Positions 11,328 to 22,947 of a DNA stretch of 64,000 bases are shown here, piece by piece; the first letter of the stretch is position 1; every line of letters begins with the position of its first letter. The translations under genes and the position numbers were made by a program. The notes beneath the pieces were generated by a model that worked only from the letters and a program-made list of their open reading frames with translations, was not told the DNA's origin and ran no database searches. The stretch is from Quercus robur (lineage: Eukaryota > Streptophyta > Magnoliopsida > Fagales > Fagaceae), in assembly GCF_932294415.1 (NCBI RefSeq), contig NC_065537.1, forward strand, positions 51,752,302-51,816,301. Reading direction: 5' to 3'.

Positions 11328-11811
11328 CTATGAAAGTTGCCAAAATTTAGGCGAATTCCTTCATTAAGGCCTCGATAACAGTGTTTTTGCTATTTATAGT
11401 AATATTTGTTTTTCCTTAATAATTTTTAGTTTAAAAGTCAGAATACAGTCTCGTCTGTTTTAGGACGACCCTTAAGGTCAGTAGTTTATGATTCTGCATT
11501 TAACTCAATTTTGCCATTTTTGGTAAATTTCAGTATTTTGTCACCTAATCGCGTAATTAGTGCGAATTAGGGTTTTTATACGTTTATCTCAGTATTTATA
11601 TGTTTTGTAACCGTCAGAAAGCAAATTAGACTATTATGAATAAACACAGACGTTTTGTCAAATTTTCTTCTGGTGGATTCCAGTTTTATCTCCTTGTAGA
11701 TTCAAGGAAATCCCTCGTGGATTTGAGGTTTACTACCAGAAACTAACAGTTTAGTTTCTATTCCATCAAGAGAGCATCGTATGTGCTTTTCTTCAGGCTT
11801 CCGCGACATCA
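11168..11811 (+). repeat. 3' LTR of the CRM-like element
   Basis: 644 bp, TGATGT to ACATCA, matching 6036-6708. Its first 160 bp also form the end of the polyprotein frame (stop at 11325-11327). It is followed directly by the TSD TGGAA and the remainder of repeat copy 3. Confidence 0.9.
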
Positions 11812-11860
11812 TGGAAAGTGATATTATCATGATTTCTTTACATGTATGTTTTATTATGGT
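11812..11860. repeat. Dispersed repeat, copy 3 (right part)
   Basis: Continues copy 3 after the retrotransposon, with the same text as copies 1 and 2 (GTGATATTATCATGATTTC). Homology is lost after about 11855. Confidence 0.65.
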
Positions 11861-12826
11861 CAAAGATAGAACATTTTGAAGAAAAAAAAATCAATTTTTT
11901 TTTTAATAAATGATAGAAAATAGTAAATTATTTTAAGAGATTGAAAAATTCATTCTTGTCTTATATTTTTCTCCATTTTCTCTTGAACCAAACAAGATTT
12001 AGCTTATATTTTCCTCCATTTTCTCATGAAATAACCAAGATATTAAGCAAAGTTAGAAAGAAAATGGGTAGGGTTTGGGGTGGACCGTCCCTCCTATTTG
12101 ATCTAAACCTCTTGGCCACCAAGATAATATCTCAAAGATTATTAAGGGTTGAAAATGGCTGTATAGGTGAACAACCTCTTGGCCACCAAGTTTATTCCAG
12201 CGCCAGATTCAAAGTCAAAGTCAAGGGATTCACCAAAGGAGGCAACGTAGGAGATGAAGTCGACAATGAATTGACTGAAAAATATGTCGGTGTCCATAGC
12301 CATAGACTTATTCACAGTTCTTTCGATTTGAAATCGAGAAAAAAAATCCATAGATTGATCCAAACATATAGATCAAGAGCAAAGGATGAAGAAAATGAAC
12401 TACAAATTGAGATCTAGATCAGAATACCCATAAGCAGATCTCAGCGTTTGGAAGGTGTGAAAATGAGATGAAAACCTAAGGAAATCAACAAGAAAAAGAG
12501 AAAGGAGAAAGGAGAAAGGGAGAGAGGTTCTTGGCGTTTCGAAGGTGGGAAAATGAGAGGAAAACCTAAGAAAATCAACAAGAAAAAGAAAGAGGAGGTC
12601 AGGCAGCTAGGTTTTTGATTTTGTTATATTTTTGTTTTTAAGTGTAAGTGGGTAGCCCACACAATGAGTACCCGGTGGGTTTATCTATTAAGATTCATTT
12701 AACTAAATTAAACAATCATTCTTTACTCGTTTAATCCAAAAGTTTAATTGGGTTGGGTCACAACTTACTCAAATTAGATAAGTCATGGGTGGATTAATGG
12801 GTTTAGGTCAAAATTGTCACCCCTAG
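11861..12826. other. Unassigned stretch with a possible hAT-like right end
   Basis: Contains an open frame on plus (ATG at 12064 to 12417) and one on minus (12142-12363). Neither resembles a known family, so neither is called as a gene. The phrase CTTGGCCACCAAG occurs twice, near 12110 and 12180. The stretch ends in AAATTGTCACCCCTAG (12811-12826), which resembles the terminal inverted repeat of Ac-like hAT elements, but no matching left end or 8-bp TSD was found. Confidence 0.35.
12439..12600. repeat. Short tandem duplication, unit about 90 bp
   Basis: Two adjacent copies share GCGTTT-GAAGGTG and AAAATGAGA-GAAAACCTAAG followed by AAATCAACAAGAAAAAG. They are separated by an AG-rich linker (GAGAAAGGAGAAAGG). 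Confidence 0.7.
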
Positions 12827-13652
12827 TTATCACATATGACATATGAGAGTTAACACGTGATGAATATTGAAACCATGACTTCATGCTAACTACGACAATC
12901 CACCTACATCACGGTGTGCTCAAGTGGGAGATGCAAGTATATAAGGGTCATCACACCATAACACTGACTCTCCCTCAAATAATTTATTCCAGCCACACGA
13001 AAATATGTTTTGTTCCGCAATACCGTTATATTGTTTTGGTGAAGGATTGTAACCATTGAGAGAGACATAACTCTTCCTAGGGTTTTGGCTCTCGATGAGA
13101 GTGTGCATATTCATCTATATATAAGGGGTGTTGAATCATTTAGGTCATTCTAATATATCTATTTTTAAACTTTCCACCGTATGTAATCACCATTCTCCTA
13201 AGATCACTATCCTTCCTCCGTATGTTACCACTCTCATAGGATCACTATCTTCTTTTTAGAACCAAAACTAAAATAAAATTTCCCTTAGAATTTTCAGGAA
13301 TTTGAGAACTTGTCAACAATAAGTTTAAAATTGATTCAAAGAAGAATGAAATCTTGTTCAAACTTTGGAGCAACTTTCAATTTGCGGATTTTCAATTTTG
13401 AAGATTAGATGCACGTTCTTTTGGTTTCAAACTTCCAAACCTTATATATATACTATCAAATTAAATAAATAAATAATATTTCAATGGAGCCATGGCCCCC
13501 TTGTCCATCTCTAATCTTGATTCTATTGGTCAATGAAAGTTTCATATATATATATATATATATATAATTGAGAGAGAGAGACCGAACTGAATGAATTTTA
13601 TCATTGTTGGGATTAAAATTTCTTCAGGGTATAATATAATTTTAAAAATTTT
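12827..13652. other. AT-rich intergenic stretch
   Basis: No gene recognised. Contains a (TA)n tract near 13543-13566 followed by a short GA run. Confidence 0.45.
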
Positions 13653-13841
13653 AATTTATATATAATCAAAAGACTTGGTCTTGGGTTTTAACGTGGGCAT
13701 CTTCAGCTCATTATATTTTTGGGCCTCATGTTGACAATTGAAAACCCACAAGGCCTTATTTGAGGAATTTGGACTATCCTGAACTCGGCCCATAAGCTTG
13801 GGCAGTGGCTTCTGCTGGCATGTTAAGTTAGAGAATATTTT

Positions 13842-13892
13842 AGCCATAACTGGTCCTTTTTTTTTTTTGAGAAAGAGCCATAACTGGTCCTT
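13842..13892 (-). mobile_element. Micro retro-insertion (17 nt) with 17-bp TSD
   Basis: AGCCATAACTGGTCCTT is present at 13842-13858 and 13876-13892. The insert is ten T residues plus GAGAAAG, that is CTTTCTC plus poly(A) on the minus strand. Copy B of the segmental duplication has this site once (AGCCGCAACTGGTTCTC), so it shows the empty state. The tail CTTTCTC-A(n) resembles the insert at 4775-4827. Confidence 0.75.
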
Positions 13893-14482
13893 AAGGATTA
13901 AAACCCTTCCTATCGAGATATAAACATTGATTGCTGGTGCTGTTTCCTATTGTTTACCATACGCAATTAGTAAAGGAATGGTAAAGGTAAAAAAAATTTA
14001 ATCCCTCTCTTATTCTCTTTGCACCATTTGAATTTTGATGCCCTTCCTTTGTCTCATATAATCTTTACTTTTTAAAGGGTATATATATAATAGTAATCAG
14101 ATCTATCTCTCTCAGAGATTTTTGCTGTTATTCATTCTAAATCTATTGCATTCTTAATTTTTTATAAGTCATCTATGAGAGAAATGTATATCTTCCCACT
14201 CCATAACATTTAGACGTCAATATAAACTTTCTAACAATGAGTTTTGTTCTTTCATTTGTTTAAGCATTGGGTAATGCATGACAAAATCTTAGTAAATTCA
14301 GTAATATGTTTTCACTATAACTTTACTTGTGTTTGCAAGAGAAATTTGTGATGACTTTGGTTCTGTAGAGCACACTTTATTGTCTAAACTCGAAAACCAT
14401 TGATTAAGAAATGAATCATTATATACTTATGGCTGCTGTAGTGTTCCATTTTTTAGATTTTTACATATATTATATGAGAAAT

Positions 14483-15318
14483 GTTAACAAGCACCGTGCA
14501 ATGCTTGTTAACATTTTCCTTTTTGTGTCTCACTTAAAGAAAAGGCAAAAAATTGTCAAAAAAATTACCAAAATAGATAATAAAAAAAATTTGTCAAAAG
14601 TTGTCCAAAAAACTAAAAAGTTGCCAATAACCAGGAACGGAGCCAGAACCTTGGGTTAGGGGGGCGGTTTTACTGTTGACTATGTGCAGTGATTTCAATC
14701 TCTGATTCTGCTATTTAGCTACTGAGATTTTTTTTTTTTTTTTGGATAGGTAAAAACAAAATTATTTTTGTTTAGAATTTTTTTTTTAAAGGGCAGGGTT
14801 ATTTATTTTGGATAAAATTAATTAATTGAGCTTAATTTTGTTTTTAGTTTTACTCGTAATTTTTGTTGTTGAGCTTTTTTTTTTTTTTTTTTTTTTTTTG
14901 GGCTTGTATATTTTGTTTTAGATTTTAGATCTATAAATTTTTTTTATGGTCACTAAAATGAGGAAAATGCTAGAAGTTCTTTATAAATTACTTATGTAAT
15001 AAATGATTATTGGTAAGTAAAAAAATGATGTGAGTGGTGTATCCATATGCAAACCAATAAGAATTTGCTGCCAAAAAGGTTTGTAAAAATGTTATAAAAA
15101 AGTTTGTGAGTATAGCATTAGTCTTAAAAGAATCAATAATATAGTTAAAGGGAAATAAAATATAATTTTATAAAACAAATTGCTAAAATTAATACACACA
15201 TATAATAATATTTTTTTAAAAAAAAAATTTAGGGGGGAGCCATTGCCCCCGGTCCAAGGGTAATTCCGCCCCTACCAATAACTATGTTGTTAATGGGCAC
15301 CTTATGGTGCCCGTTAAC
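14483..15318. mobile_element. Non-autonomous DNA element with palindromic ends
   Basis: Present in copy A and absent from copy B. Each end is a 30-bp palindrome: 14483-14512 (arms GTTAACAAGCA) and 15289-15318 (arms GTTAATGGGCACC and its inverse). The two ends are inverted copies of each other (GTTAAC-xx-GCACC). The same kind of end, ATTAATGGGTGC, terminates the Mutator-like element at 49721-51158, so this is probably a related MULE derivative. Its TSD is obscured by TA-rich flanks. Most of its interior is the nested hAT MITE at 14632-15274. Confidence 0.6.
14632..15274. mobile_element. hAT-type MITE with 8-bp TSD
   Basis: 643 bp, flanked by CCAATAAC at 14624-14631 and 15275-15282. The left end CAGGAACGGAGCCA and the inverted right end TAGGGGCGGAATTA are imperfect TIRs. 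The subterminal regions are G-rich (TTAGGGGGGCGG and TTAGGGGGGAGCC) and the interior is AT-rich. There is no coding capacity. It is nested in the palindromic element. Confidence 0.85.
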
Positions 15319-15907
15319 ACAACCCTATATATATTGATGAGTGAGTTTTGACTCCAAGGGGCAATTTTTACCTATGTAGCTGTGAGCACATCGCACACAC
15401 GCATAAAGTTAACCCACAGTTCGAGAACCTCCAAACAAGATGGCAAGTACTATATGTGGAACCCTATTTGAAAGAAAGAAAGAGACCAACCTGGCTGCAA
15501 GACAGGTTGAATCGAGTACATATATTGGGAAAAAAGGGAAACAACGAGTTTTGTCTGTGGCATAACGACTAAGATGTATGTATTGCCTCTCCATTTGAAC
15601 AAAATAGAAATCTTTATAACCTTTTTCTTGAGAGAGAGAGAGAGAGGGATTGAAAGAAATTTATTCTCTAAATCAAACATGAGATAGTATCTATTTTCTG
15701 GACTTGAGGGCTTGAGGCTATGACACTGCCAGTGAAGTAAAAACCGCATCCTGTTGCTGATAGACAATATTTCCAATTATAGTTTATGATTGATGATCAG
15801 GATGAATGAGTGGTTGATATGATCTATTAAACGAATTATACTTTTTCTTTCTTTCTTTCTTACAACAAGTGGGAGGAGGGGTGCGGACCCAAGTTCTTCA
15901 CATGTTA

Positions 15908-16400
15908 GAACATTTTGAGATAATGTTTAGGATTAGGATTTTGTAAGAAAGGAGAAAGTATTTGATTTAGAGTTGACAAGAAGTGAGAGAAAAATATCTT
16001 CAATTTGTCCATAATTTGTGAACAGTACTCATGAATAGTATCGTGAATAGTGACAAAATATCAAGTTCTTTCTTAAAGATAGATTTAGGTAGCTTTATCA
16101 ATCCAAAACCAAGATTGACCTACATAATCATGGTTAAGATTGGGACAGGGTTTTTGAAAGCAATAATGACTAGGGACAAAATGGAGAATTTGTCTACATG
16201 TGTTTGTAATGTGTTAAGATTTAAGGGAATAGATTTGGCGTTTGGAAAATTTTAAAAGAATGGTCAAGATTAGGATTTTGTAGTAAAAAGAAAAGATTTG
16301 ATTTAAAAAAATATGAAAATAAAAAATAAATTGAATTTGTCCGCAATCTGTGAACAGCACCTGTGAATAGTATCGTGAACAATGACAAAATATCAAGGGG
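15908..16400. repeat. GTGAACAG-type tandem repeat, copy A (two units)
   Basis: Two units of roughly 270-330 bp. Each ends in a short internal repeat of the type GTGAACAG, GTGAATAGTATCGTGAA, then GTGACAAAATATCAAG. The unit also has GGAGAATTTGTCTACATGTG. The first unit is partial because of the deletion at about 15908. Confidence 0.7.
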
Positions 16401-17462
16401 AAGTAAAAAATAAGAAGAGAAAAATGAAAGAATGACAATAAGATCAATGTTTCTATATACTCAAAACACTCAATATTTTATTATCCAACCTCTTCTTGTT
16501 TAAGGACAATAGCACACTTACATAAATTCTAAATCTTAACTTTTCCTATTGGAATTAATTATCTTACTTTTACTAGTAAATCAAATCCTAACTAAACAAG
16601 CCAAAATCCACATATAAACACTCATAAACTAATTAAGATTGACTTATCAATTAATAAAATTAAACCCAATACCCACAGTTATGACTCATACCCAACAATA
16701 CAAAATTACTTCATAACTTAAACTCTAGAATAACCAAATAAAATATAAAAACCTAACTATCTATTATATACTCTTATTCTTATTAGCTTTTCCTTAATCT
16801 TAGACTTACAAGAAGATATTATATTTCTCAAACGGCATTATGGTTGTGGCATCAAATAAATATTGAATACTTGGAACACACTTAATCTTAAGACTTACAA
16901 AGAAGATATTATATCTCATTGATAGGCTTCCATTTCATAATGGAAAATGTTAAATTTACTACAAAAAAACATACAAGCTAATGTAACAATGAATGTAATT
17001 AGTACCACTATAATAAGATTGTAAATGACAGCTTAAATTTCTATTTGTGATTAGTGACACATCTAATCGTAAGACATATATGGTAAAATTTGTATATATT
17101 CCTAGCATGACTCTTTCATAATATCTGAAACCCCAACAACCTCAAGTTGCCCTTGTATTCATGAAGATAAAAGAAAACCTCCTTAATATTATAATCATGT
17201 TTTTATAGTTCGTACTCTCTTAGCCTATTTATAATCAGGCTTCCTTAGAAAATTTACCCACTTAATATAACAGTACATAGTATAAAGAGTTTAAGGTTTC
17301 AATTTCAGTCCGGGAAAAAATTTGAAGGTTTTAACGCCAATTGAAATCATAGAAAAGTTAATAAATGTGTATAAGAAATGAACTTTAATGGACAAAAAGG
17401 AAGAGTTTTGAATTGCTCAAATACTGCATCTTAAGAATGAGAAAAAAAAAATGCATTGCAGA

Positions 17463-19283
17463 CTATTAGGTCCGAAAGACCATGAACAATTGTAACACTT
17501 AGAATCCTAGTTAGTCTTGGTTTTATATTGGAAATATATTCAAGTGCAAAACAAGTTAAAATTCAAACCGTAAAAGATTCCAAAAACTCAAAAACGAGAT
17601 TGCTAGTCTGCCACTATGCTACACAAGCTCAATCTACCGAGTTTTACTTAACTCAACTAGTTGAACCATATATCTTGACCAGTCGAAATCCATACAGAAT
17701 AAATACTAAAGTGGTTCTGTAAGCCATTTAATCTAGGGTTTCGTGGCTTTCAAGACAAGTATAAAAGCAACCTTAGGGCATGTTTTTCAAAACTTTTTGA
17801 GAGTCGTGTTACTGTATACAGATTTAGGAATTTTCCAGCTCTCTTGAAGCATCAATTGGAGATCTACTTCCATACTGAAGATTCGATAATTAAGTGAAAT
17901 TGCTACATCCAGTTTACATGACTATATCAAAGTTGTTGGTCTAAACCTTCGAGTGGCTTATTTGAGTCATGAATGGACATTCATGTGCAACAAGTTCTAG
18001 AATATATGTGTATGTGAATTCAGAGTTACATTCAACAAGGTTTAGAATATGTGTCTGGTAATATAAGTGTTTATAACAATAGATTTAAGATTAAGTCTTT
18101 GTACAAACTTCAACTCAATTCTAGTGAATTTTGTTACCTTGGGGTTGTTATAGATTAACTCCCTCCAGAAATGTAATATGGAATGGTTTATTTCATTGGT
18201 TTTTCCCCTAGTCATCATATTATTGTCTATGTGTGATCCATTATTTGTGTAATATACCAATTAAGAACTAAAACATTACTATTTTCGTGTGTGTTCTAAT
18301 AAGTATTATTATTTGTAGTACTTAATTTATAATTATTTTTATTATTGTTTTAAAATGTGTTAACTTATAAAATAAAGTTTTTTATTTTAATTATTTTTCT
18401 ATATATATATATATATATATATATTAGTTTCCTATTTTGCACATGGTGGTTGTTAATTTCATTTGCAATGTTTTGAATCTACGTGTCAGAACTAAAAAAT
18501 CAACTAAAATCCATCAAAGTATTTACTATTCCATGTTAATGTGTTACTTCTAAATTAACACCAATATTTTAATTTTATGAATCATGACTACAAGTATTCT
18601 CTACTTGATACAGAATATATATGAAGAGATCCTTGTGATAAACATGTGGCAACTACAAACAACAACGATTCTTAACCTTCAAAGCCCTTACTAAACCTAA
18701 TGTTTGATTGACATCGTATTTATAGTTCTTTTTTTTTTTTGGCTTATTTCCAGTATTATGCATATAATTGTGTTAATTAACAATGTAGAATGAAGGCTTT
18801 TTTTCACTTTGACACTTTGAACCTCAAAGTGTAACTTTTTATTGTTTAGTAATAGCTATAAATATATAAATGTAATGCATTTCAACTAATAAGTCATATG
18901 CGTTTATTAGGATAGTTCAATTATGATTAAATATGGATTCTATAGGTTCTTAAATTTAAATTATATAGTTTGCATGAGTTGCGAGAATAACTAAGGGTAA
19001 ATTATAAAGGGAACAATTTTTTTTTTTTTTTTTTTTTTTGTAAATAAAATTTTTTTACATTTGGAATAATGATTAGATTTTTCTATTTTTCTCAACTACT
19101 ATTATACAAACATATGAATTCTCTTGAAGCTAACATTTTATCACTTTTCATGCTTAATTTATCTATTGATGCAAATAGTGAAGATCAGAAGCCTATAAAA
19201 ACCAAGTTTATTATTTCAATTTAAAAGCAATATAATAATTTAATTATACTTCTATACAAAGCTATGCACAGATTTCCGACTAG
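17463..19283. other. Spacer between duplication copies, possible LTR remnant
   Basis: No gene recognised. The stretch from about 17490 to 18216 has features of a decayed LTR (TGTAACAC start, AAGTATAAAAGCAACC as a TATA region, a GGTTTTTCCCC near the end) but no TSD or primer site, so the call is weak. A (TA)n tract lies at 18402-18424 and poly(T) tracts near 18728 and 19018. Confidence 0.3.
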
Positions 19284-20524
19284 TTTATATATAATCAAAA
19301 GATTTGGTCGTGAGTTTTAAAGCCTTAATCGTATGGGCATCTTCCTCTAATGAAATAAGCAAATTGTTGTTGATAAAACCTTTTGGACCCAATGTTGACA
19401 ATTCAAAACCCATAGGCCTTATTATTGGAATTTGGACTGTCCTGAACTCGGCCCATAAGTTTGGGCAGTGGCTTTTTGCTTTCAGGTTAAAGTTTTAGAT
19501 TATTTTAGTTTAGCCGCAACTGGTTCTCAAGCCCTAAACCCTTCATATCAGGATCTAAACTCGATTGCAGGTGCTGTTTCAAACACCTAAACACACTTCC
19601 TCTTCTTTACTATCCTGGTTTTAGTAAAGGAATGGTAAAAGGTAAAAAATTACATCCTTTCTTTTTCTCTTTGCAATATTTGATGCCTTCCTTTAGCTCA
19701 TATAATCTTACTTGTTAAAGGGTATATAACAGTGATCAGATCTATCTCTTTCTCTCTCTCGGACATTTTCGCTGCTTTTTTTATTATAAATTGATTGCAT
19801 GCTGAATTTTTTTTTTTAGTTCATCTATGGTAGAAATGTATATCTTCCCATCCCATAACATTTAGACGTCAATATATACTTCCTGGCATTGAGTTTTTTC
19901 TTCTTTCATTTGTTTAAGCATTGAGTAATACGTTTAAGAAAATCTCAGTAAAGAGAAGTCAGTAATATGTTTTCCATATAATTCCACTTGTGTTTGAATG
20001 AGAAATTTGTGATGACTTTGGTTCTGTAGAGCAAATTTTTAAACTCTGAAAAAAAAAAAATATATATATATATATATATGTATTGATGAGTGAATTATGG
20101 CCTCAAGGGGCAGTTTCTGATCTACTAGTAGTCTGGTACAAGTACCAGCTGCACACAAATAAAATTAACCCATCGTTCCAGAACCCACCCCACAACACAA
20201 GATGGCAAGTACTATATGTCCAACCCTATTTGAAAGAAAGAAAGAGACCAACCTGGCTGCAATACAGGTTGAATCCAGTACATGATGTACATCACTATAT
20301 TGTTTATCACCTATAGGAAAAAAGGGAAGCAACTAGCTTTGTCTGTGGCATACTGACTGAGATGTATGCTTTCATTGCATTGCCTCTCCATTTTGCACAA
20401 AATTAGAATCTTGATAACCTTTTTCTTGAGAGAGAGAGAGGGTGTGGGGTTGAAAACTTTTATTCACTAAATCAAACCGCTTCCTGTTGCTAATGAATGA
20501 GTGGTTGGTGTTAGTTAACCAAAT

Positions 20525-20640
20525 TATTGTTTTTTTTTTTATTCTTTCTTTCTTACAACAAAGGGGGGAAGAGGGGTGCGGACTCAAGTTCTCCACGTGT
20601 TAGACCATTGAGCCACAAGCTCTTTCTAAACAAATCATAG
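20525..20640 (-). mobile_element. tRNA-derived SINE
   Basis: On the minus strand the head reads GAGCTTGTGGCTCAATGGTC, which fits a Pol III A box (TGGCTCAATGG). About 25 bp on is a degenerate B box (AACTTGAGTCC), then a pyrimidine-rich body, GTTGTAAGAAAGAAT and a poly(A) tail. Flanks TAACCAAATTAT and TAAACAAATCAT look like a 12-bp TSD with two changes. Copy A has the 3' part only, because its deletion starts inside this SINE. Confidence 0.6.
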
Positions 20641-21074
20641 ATTAGCTTGATTTTGAAGTTGCATTGTTCAATAGACACCATAAAGATTTGTCCATACTTA
20701 CACTACTACTTCTAGTTGGGCATTAAGTTAGTCTACTAGAGCATTTAAAATGAGCTCAACAAACCCCTTCTCTCCAAATTTTGGTGAGAAAAACTCACTT
20801 TTTCGGCTCCTATGAGCTCGCAACTACCTCAACAGATTTTTTTCATTGCTACAACACTAAACAACATTGTGGTGGCAGCTTTGATGTTGTTTGGGAGATT
20901 GACTATTCAATCTAGGCAGGTAGTGGGGGTTCATTGAGTGGGTTCACTCAGGTCAGATGGGTTTATTAATGGGCTCCGGTTTAGGCTTCTAGCAAGCTTG
21001 GCCGTGGGTGGTTGCTGTGGGTTGAAGAAGGTGTTGTGGTTGGGGGTGGTGGGGGAATAGACTTACTCATATTT

Positions 21075-21975
21075 TAGGATTGTGGCATGGTTTTTGAAAA
21101 CTAATAATGACGTAGGACAAATTGGAGAATTTGTCTACATGTGTTTTGTTGTGGGTCAAGGTTTAGGGGAATTTATAGATTTATGGGGTTTAGAAAATTT
21201 TAACAAAATGGTTAGTGTTAGGAATTTGTAAGGAAAAAAATTGATTTAAAGTTGAAAAGAGGTGTGAGAAACAAAATTGAATTTGTCCACAATATGTTAA
21301 TAGTATCTTGAACAATGACAAAATATCAAGTTCTTCTCCAATTTCTTCAAAAACTAAGACAAAAAGTTTATGATTGTGACATGGTTTTTTAAAAGTAATA
21401 ATTATGTAGGACATATTGTATAATTTGTCCACGTGTTTGTGAGGAATTAAGGTTTAGGGGAATTTATAGATTTAGGGTTTAGAACATTTTAAGATAATGG
21501 TTAGGGTTAGGATTTTGTTGGGAAGAGAAAATATTTGGTTTAGAGTTGAACATATAGGTGAAGAAAAAAAATTTAATTAGCCATAATTTATGAACAGTAC
21601 CCGTGAATAGTACTGTAAATAGTGACAAAATATCAAATTATTTCTTAAAGATAAATTTAAGTAGCTTTATCAATCCAAAACCAAGAGTACTGACCTACTT
21701 AATCATGTTTAGGATTGTGACAAGGTTTTTAAAAGCAATAATAACATAGGACGAATTGGAGAATTTGTCTACATATGTTTGTAATGTGTTAAAATTTAGG
21801 GAAATAGATTTAGTGTTTGAAACGTAAAGAATGGTCAAGATTAAGATTTTATAGTAAAAATAAAAGATTTGATTTGAAAAGAGATGAAAGGAACTAAAAA
21901 TGTTAATTTATCTGCAATCTGTGAACAGCACTTGTGAATAGTATCGTAAACAGTAACAAAATATCAAAGAGAAGC
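21075..21975. repeat. GTGAACAG-type tandem repeat, copy B (three units)
   Basis: Units at about 21075-21345, 21370-21660 and 21710-21975. Each contains GGAGAATTTGTC-type text (or a decayed form), a run GGTTTAGGGGAATTTATAGATTT, and a terminal block with AACAGTACCCGTGAATAGTAC or a variant and GACAAAATATCAA. There is one more unit than in copy A. Confidence 0.7.
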
Positions 21976-22899
21976 AAAAAGCATAACAAAAAAGGAAGAA
22001 AGAACAATAAGATCAATATTCCTATATGCATAGAACACTCAATACTTTATTATCAAACATCTTCTTGTTTAAGAACAATAGCAAATCATAAATCCTAAAT
22101 CTTAACTTCTCCTAATGGAGTTAAGAATCTTAATTTGACTAGTTAATCAAACCCTAGCTTAACCAAGCCAAAGTCCACATATAAACACTCATAAACTAAT
22201 TAAGATTGCCTTATCAATTAATAAAATAAAACCTAAGGTCAACATCTATGGCTCATGCCCAACAATACAAAATTACTTAATAACCTAATTTCTAGAATAA
22301 TCAAATAAAATATAAAAAATTTATTATAGTCTTATTCTTTAACTTTGCCTCATCTTAGACTTACAAGGAAGATATTATTTCTCTAACCACACTCTGGTTA
22401 TGCCATCAAATAAATTTTTTACTGGGGAACACAGTTAATGAGGATTGTATTATAACACTAATATCCCACTAATAGGCTTTTATTTTGGATAAAACTTATA
22501 TACAGTACCTTAAATGTTGTTCCTTAAATTCTCCTCTTAAGATTCTGTCATGTGACTACCTAACTAAAAAATACACTTCCATCTCATATGAAAAAAAGTC
22601 ACATAGCAAAATCTTAAGTATAGAACTTAAAGAATAACACTTAAGTACTGTACCTAAATCTTGTCTTTTTCATTTTATAATGAAAAATATTAAAACTACT
22701 ATAAATTATACTATAAAAAACTACAAGCTAATGTGAGATTGAATGTGATTTGTGTCATTGCAATAAGATTGTAAATGATTGTTTAACTTCTTTTTGTCAT
22801 TAGTGACACATTTGTAAGACATATATATATAGTAAAATTTGCATGTATGCTTAGCATCTCTCTTTCATAATATTTGAAACCCTAACAACCTCAAGCTTC

Positions 22900-22947
22900 C
22901 CTTGTATTCATTTTTTTTTTTTTTGGGTTAAAATCCTTGTATTCATT
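22900..22947 (-). mobile_element. Micro retro-insertion (22 nt) with 13-bp TSD
   Basis: CCTTGTATTCATT at 22900-22912 and 22935-22947 flanks an insert that reads ATTTTAACCC plus poly(A) on the minus strand. Copy A has the uninterrupted site (CCCTTGTATTCATGAAG), so this insertion followed the duplication. Confidence 0.78.

Larger units (their letters stand above)
6036..11811 (+). mobile_element. Degenerate Ty3/gypsy LTR retrotransposon, probably CRM-like
   Basis: 5,776-bp element flanked by the 5-bp duplication TGGAA (6031-6035 and 11812-11816). The LTRs begin TGATGT and end ACATCA. A primer-binding site for initiator tRNA-Met and a polypurine tract are in place. Domain order is gag, protease, RT, RNase H, integrase, as in Ty3/gypsy. 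The coding frame continues into the 3' LTR and ends there. The post-integrase text (a [12 protein letters not shown] motif, then FNVADL) resembles CRM-clade chromoviruses, several of which also have a pol end overlapping the LTR. The CRM assignment is an inference. The LTRs differ at many sites, mostly transitions, and the element cannot be autonomous. Confidence 0.9.
13653..17462. repeat. Segmental duplication, copy A
   Basis: Homologous in order and orientation to 19284-23206. Landmarks are TCGGCCCATAAG, CATTTAGACGTCAATAT, GAAAGAAAGAAAGAGACCAA, and the tail about 50 bp after GGTTTTGAATTGC or TTTGAATTGCTCAAATACT. Copy A carries insertions absent from B (13859-13875 and 14483-15318). It lacks about 880 bp present in B (equivalent of 20605-21482) and one repeat unit of the GTGAACAG array. 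Homology ends after ATTGCAGACT. No protein-coding gene was recognised in either copy. Confidence 0.8.

Noticed and set aside
12064-12417. Overlapping frames on both strands (plus from 12064, minus 12142-12363)
   Set aside because: Neither resembles a known protein; the longer version starts with a non-ATG codon; the region may be transposon DNA.
14350-14400. snoRNA-like C box (GTGATGA) in both duplication copies
   Set aside because: Distance to a possible D box is only about 40 nt, no terminal stem, and the D box is broken in copy A.
17490-18216. Possible copia-type solo LTR
   Set aside because: Has a TATA region and TG start but no convincing 5-bp TSD, end or primer site.
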